In this document: in pieces, positions 61,374 to 64,000 of the stretch
How the letters are laid out: the number at the start of each line of letters is the position of its first letter
Position numbering within the stretch: position 1 is the first letter of the stretch
Assembly: GCA_964541155.1 (NCBI GenBank)
Contig: CAZIPC010000001.1
Span: 248,001 to 312,000 of the forward strand
DNA length: 64,000 bases
From: UBA4416 sp964541155
GTDB taxonomy: Bacteria; Bacteroidota; Bacteroidia; B-17B0; Aurantibacillaceae
Direction of reading: 5' to 3'
Made by a program: the position numbers and the translations under genes
Notes under the pieces: generated by a model
Told to the model about the DNA's origin: nothing
What the model saw: the letters and a program-made list of their open reading frames with translations, nothing else
Databases searched by the model: none

Positions 61374-62155
61374 ACTATTTTACACTCATTTTAATATCAA
61401 TCTCAACCTTTTTATTTTCACAAGAAAAAATAGAAGTAAGTGTAGATAAAACCGCTCAACCTATTGGAGGACAGTCAGATGTAGAATATGTATTTCAATC
61501 ACAAGTTATTTATCCAATCAATTTATTTAAAAACAATATTTCCCAAGATGTAGCCATTTATTTTACAGTTTTATCAGATGGCTCAATAAAAGATATAGAA
61601 TTTAAACAAGATTATGCTCCTGAATTTAAAAAAGAAGCCGAACGATTATTACATTATTTTATATTTACCCCTGCTTCTATAGCTAACGTTAATGTTAACT
61701 CTCAAAGTTTTTTAACATTTAAATTTAATCCTAGTAATTATAAAAAATATGTAAAAAAAAGAGGCTTTACAATACCCGAAGAACAATCTTCATTTGATTC
61801 AAGTTTTGTAATTTATAAAATAGCTGATTCTTCTCCTGAATATTATAAAGGAGATGATGCGCTCAATGAATTTATACTATCAAATTTAGAATATCCAGAT
61901 TTAGCCATCAGACAAAATTTACAAGGTATTGTATTAATGAATTTTATTGTTGAACCAAATGGAACAATAAGCAATTTGGTAGTTGAAAAAGAGTTTAATC
62001 ATTTATGCACAAAAGAGGCTTTAAGAATAATGAGAGAAACAAAATGGAAACCTGGTAAAAAAAATGGAAAAATAATACGTTACCAAACAAAATATCCAAT
62101 AGTTTTTAATTTAAAAAACATAACAAAAGATAACGCTACTAGCGAACAGAGATAA
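61370..62155 (+). CDS. Secreted protein with two TonB C-terminal-like domains
   Basis: A 261-residue protein with a signal peptide of about 17 residues ending at FLFS. Residues about 25-120 form a diverged TonB-C-like domain (VYPINLFKNNISQDVAIYFT, VLSDGSIKDIEF). Residues about 155-250 form a clearer one: YPDLAIRQNLQGIVLMNFIV, EPNGTISNLVVEKEF, KEALRIMRETKWKPGKKNGK. There is no Pro-rich stretch or ordinary TonB membrane anchor, so it is not a classical energy transducer. The start overlaps the prmC stop by 4 bp. Confidence 0.8.
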   Translation: MNYFTLILISISTFLFSQEKIEVSVDKTAQPIGGQSDVEYVFQSQVIYPINLFKNNISQDVAIYFTVLSDGSIKDIEFKQDYAPEFKKEAERLLHYFIFTPASIANVNVNSQSFLTFKFNPSNYKKYVKKRGFTIPEEQSSFDSSFVIYKIADSSPEYYKGDDALNEFILSNLEYPDLAIRQNLQGIVLMNFIVEPNGTISNLVVEKEFNHLCTKEALRIMRETKWKPGKKNGKIIRYQTKYPIVFNLKNITKDNATSEQR

Positions 62156-62168
62156 CTAAATTAAACTT

Positions 62169-63656
62169 ATGAAATATATAATCGACACCACTAAAAAAAT
62201 TTCTCTAGCAGATATTAATCATATCATAGAATCAAATTCCACATTATCTTTATCTGACTATACAAAACAAAATATTATTAACTGTCGAGCTTATTTAGAT
62301 AAAAAAATGGCTTCTCAAAAAGAACCTATTTATGGTATTAATACCGGATTTGGTTCTTTATGTAATGTGATAATACCTGATAATAAACTGGAGCAATTAC
62401 AAACAAACTTAGTCATGTCTCATGCCTGCGGTATGGGTCAAGAAGTACCTATGGAAATTGTTCGATTAATGTTATTACTAAAAATCCAATCATTATCATA
62501 CGGAAAAAGTGCGGTACAATTACAAACAGTAGAACGATTAATAGATTTATATAATCATAAAATATATCCAATTGTTTATGAACAAGGATCTTTAGGGGCA
62601 TCAGGCGATTTATCTCCATTAGCTCATTTATCATTACCTTTATTAGGAATGGGAGAGGTTAATTATCAAGGAAATAAATACCCTGCTTCTGTTATTTTAA
62701 ATCAATTAGGATTACAACCTATTAAACTTAAATCAAAAGAAGGCTTAGCATTATTAAACGGAACTCAATTTATGAGTGCTTATGGAGTATGGTGCATAAT
62801 AAAATCAAACAAACTTAACAAATTAGCTGATTTAGTAGCTTCAATTTCTTTAGATGGATTTGATGGAAGAATAGAACCTTTTAAAGATAATATACACATT
62901 ATAAGACCTCATAAAGGCCAATTACAAACAGCTCAAGCAATTCGAGAAATCTTAAATGGAAGTGAAATTTTATCTCAAAAAAAACAACATGTTCAAGATC
63001 CATATTCATTCAGATGCATCCCTCAAGTACATGGTGCCACAAAAGACGCAACAGTTTATGTAGAATCTGTATTTGAAACAGAAATTAATTCTGTAACAGA
63101 TAATCCTACAGTTTTTCCTGAAGATGATGAAATTATAAGTGGAGGCAATTTTCATGGTCAACCTCTGGCTATTTCTTTAGATTTTTTATCAATAGCTATG
63201 GCTGAGTTAGGAAGCATATCAGAAAGACGAGTTTATCAATTAATATCAGGTACCCGTAACTTACCTCCATTTTTAGTTGCTAAACCAGGATTAAATTCAG
63301 GATTTATGATTCCTCAATACACTGCAGCTAGTATCGCTAGTCAAAATAAACAATTATGTTCGCCTGCCAGTGTAGATAGTATTGTTTCAAGCAACGGACA
63401 AGAAGATCACGTTAGTATGGGAGCTAATTCAGCTACAAAAGCATATAAGGTCATTGAAAATGTAGAAAAAATACTAGCTATCGAATTACTAAACGCCTCT
63501 CAAGCTATTGAATTTAGAAGACCTTTAAAATCATCTAAAAAAATAGAAAATGTATTAAGTGATTTTAGAAAATTAATTCCTTTTATAAATGATGATAAAA
63601 TAATGTACCAAGAACTAGAAGCAACACTTCAATTCTTGAAAAACATGAACATTTAA
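62169..63656 (+). CDS. hutH: Histidine ammonia-lyase
   Basis: A 495-residue enzyme of the MIO-dependent aromatic ammonia-lyase family. The cofactor forms from Ala144-Ser145-Gly146 in GSLGASGDLSPLAHL. YGINTGFGSLCN near residue 56 holds the catalytic Tyr, and SRNLPPFL-like SGTRNLPPFL and SSNGQEDHVSMGANSATKA are conserved. Length fits HutH. It would start histidine breakdown to urocanate; other hut genes are not visible in the window. Tyrosine or phenylalanine specificity cannot be fully excluded. It lies 13 bp after the TonB-like gene. Confidence 0.92.
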   Translation: MKYIIDTTKKISLADINHIIESNSTLSLSDYTKQNIINCRAYLDKKMASQKEPIYGINTGFGSLCNVIIPDNKLEQLQTNLVMSHACGMGQEVPMEIVRLMLLLKIQSLSYGKSAVQLQTVERLIDLYNHKIYPIVYEQGSLGASGDLSPLAHLSLPLLGMGEVNYQGNKYPASVILNQLGLQPIKLKSKEGLALLNGTQFMSAYGVWCIIKSNKLNKLADLVASISLDGFDGRIEPFKDNIHIIRPHKGQLQTAQAIREILNGSEILSQKKQHVQDPYSFRCIPQVHGATKDATVYVESVFETEINSVTDNPTVFPEDDEIISGGNFHGQPLAISLDFLSIAMAELGSISERRVYQLISGTRNLPPFLVAKPGLNSGFMIPQYTAASIASQNKQLCSPASVDSIVSSNGQEDHVSMGANSATKAYKVIENVEKILAIELLNASQAIEFRRPLKSSKKIENVLSDFRKLIPFINDDKIMYQELEATLQFLKNMNI

Positions 63657-63661
63657 ATACA

Positions 63662-64000
63662 ATGAAAAAACTTTTTATTTTAGTTATAATTTGTCTTTCT
63701 TACAATTTAGCATCTGCTTGTCAATGCCCTTTAACAACCTTAAATGATAAAGAATTAGCTAAGTATGAGATTATTTTTAAAGGCTCTATTCAATCTATAA
63801 GAGTAAATAATTCAACCACTGAAGCGGTATTTCATGTATCAGAATTATATAAAGGACTTATAGCAGATGATTTTAAAATTATTTTTAATAACGATGATGA
63901 GTGTAAAGTTGATATAAGGATTGGAGATGAATGGATCATCTATTCAAATTATTTTCAGGTTGACAAAGCTAAATTAGATTATTGCAGCAGAAGTAGACGA
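63662..64000 (+). CDS. Secreted Cys-rich protein, partial (C-terminus outside window)
   Basis: From the ATG at 63662 an open frame of 113 codons reaches the window end. It has a signal peptide of about 19 residues ending in LASA. The mature protein begins CQCPLTTLNDKELAKYEIIF, the N-terminal Cys-x-Cys start and following beta-strand pattern seen in small secreted OB-fold (TIMP-like) proteins. VFHVSELYKG and a later Cys pair fit this idea loosely. It starts 5 bp after hutH. Family assignment is tentative. Confidence 0.55.
   Translation, partial: MKKLFILVIICLSYNLASACQCPLTTLNDKELAKYEIIFKGSIQSIRVNNSTTEAVFHVSELYKGLIADDFKIIFNNDDECKVDIRIGDEWIIYSNYFQVDKAKLDYCSRSRR

Overview
The window comes from an AT-rich, low-GC member of the Bacteroidota, most likely a Flavobacteriales-type marine or environmental bacterium. 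Pointers are the -7 promoter elements of the form TAnnTTTG (two also have a -33 TTG at 18 bp), and Bacteroidota-typical genes: DUF4290 next to murA, a START-like protein, a long GAPDH, a TPR/PD40 protein, an ATP-type PckA, an AddB-like nuclease and a MurA with Asp in place of the catalytic Cys. I name no genus. Most of the window is ordinary chromosomal housekeeping, densely packed, with strand switches usually marked by hairpin terminators.

Layout. 1-8.1 kb: partial TolC-type efflux protein (minus), then plus-strand AddB-like Fe-S nuclease, fabD, a small outer-membrane-like protein, alanine dehydrogenase, a small membrane-anchored protein and a WcaF-like acetyltransferase. 8.1-10.6 kb: minus-strand AtaL-like SRPBCC protein, ABC ATPase and LuxC-type acyl-CoA reductase, divergent from a dicluster ferredoxin. 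11-15.5 kb: tRNA-Asp, lolA, aroE, a SpoIIE-type phosphatase and ilvE. 15.5-21.1 kb: minus-strand block with DUF4159, TPR-PD40-carboxypeptidase-regulatory-like protein, two rhomboids and mutL. 21.2-22.9 kb: a START-like protein carrying a histone-H1-like lysine tail, and a sigma factor.

23.3-24.5 kb is the one clearly accessory stretch: two tightly coupled nuclease-like genes (PD-(D/E)XK-like and HNH) whose codon use differs from the neighbours, bounded by palindromes and repeats that look cassette-like. 24.6-29.3 kb: gdhA, cdsA, small hypotheticals, a LuxE-type acyl-protein synthetase and an alkyltransferase-like protein. 29.3-33.4 kb: a surface-polysaccharide trio (flippase, chain-length protein, O-antigen-ligase-like) without glycosyltransferases. 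33.5-43.2 kb: mostly minus-strand metabolism and housekeeping (acyl-CoA dehydrogenase, apt, phosphohexomutase, TlpA, mtgA, pyrF, prfA, long GAPDH, pRiA4b ORF-3-like protein, 3-hydroxybutyryl-CoA dehydrogenase).

43.4-64 kb: gcvH, vanZ-like, trxB, MORN-type protein, pckA, smpB, GNAT, DUF4290-murA-thioredoxin lipoprotein, grpE-dnaJ, MsbA-like ABC exporter, YfhO-like giant membrane protein, uvrB-prmC-TonB-like-hutH, and a secreted protein cut by the window end.

Several genes lack an ATG and appear to start with TTG or GTG, and many -7 elements lie only a few bases from the start codon, so transcripts with very short leaders seem common. All function calls rest on reading motifs by eye; no database search was run.
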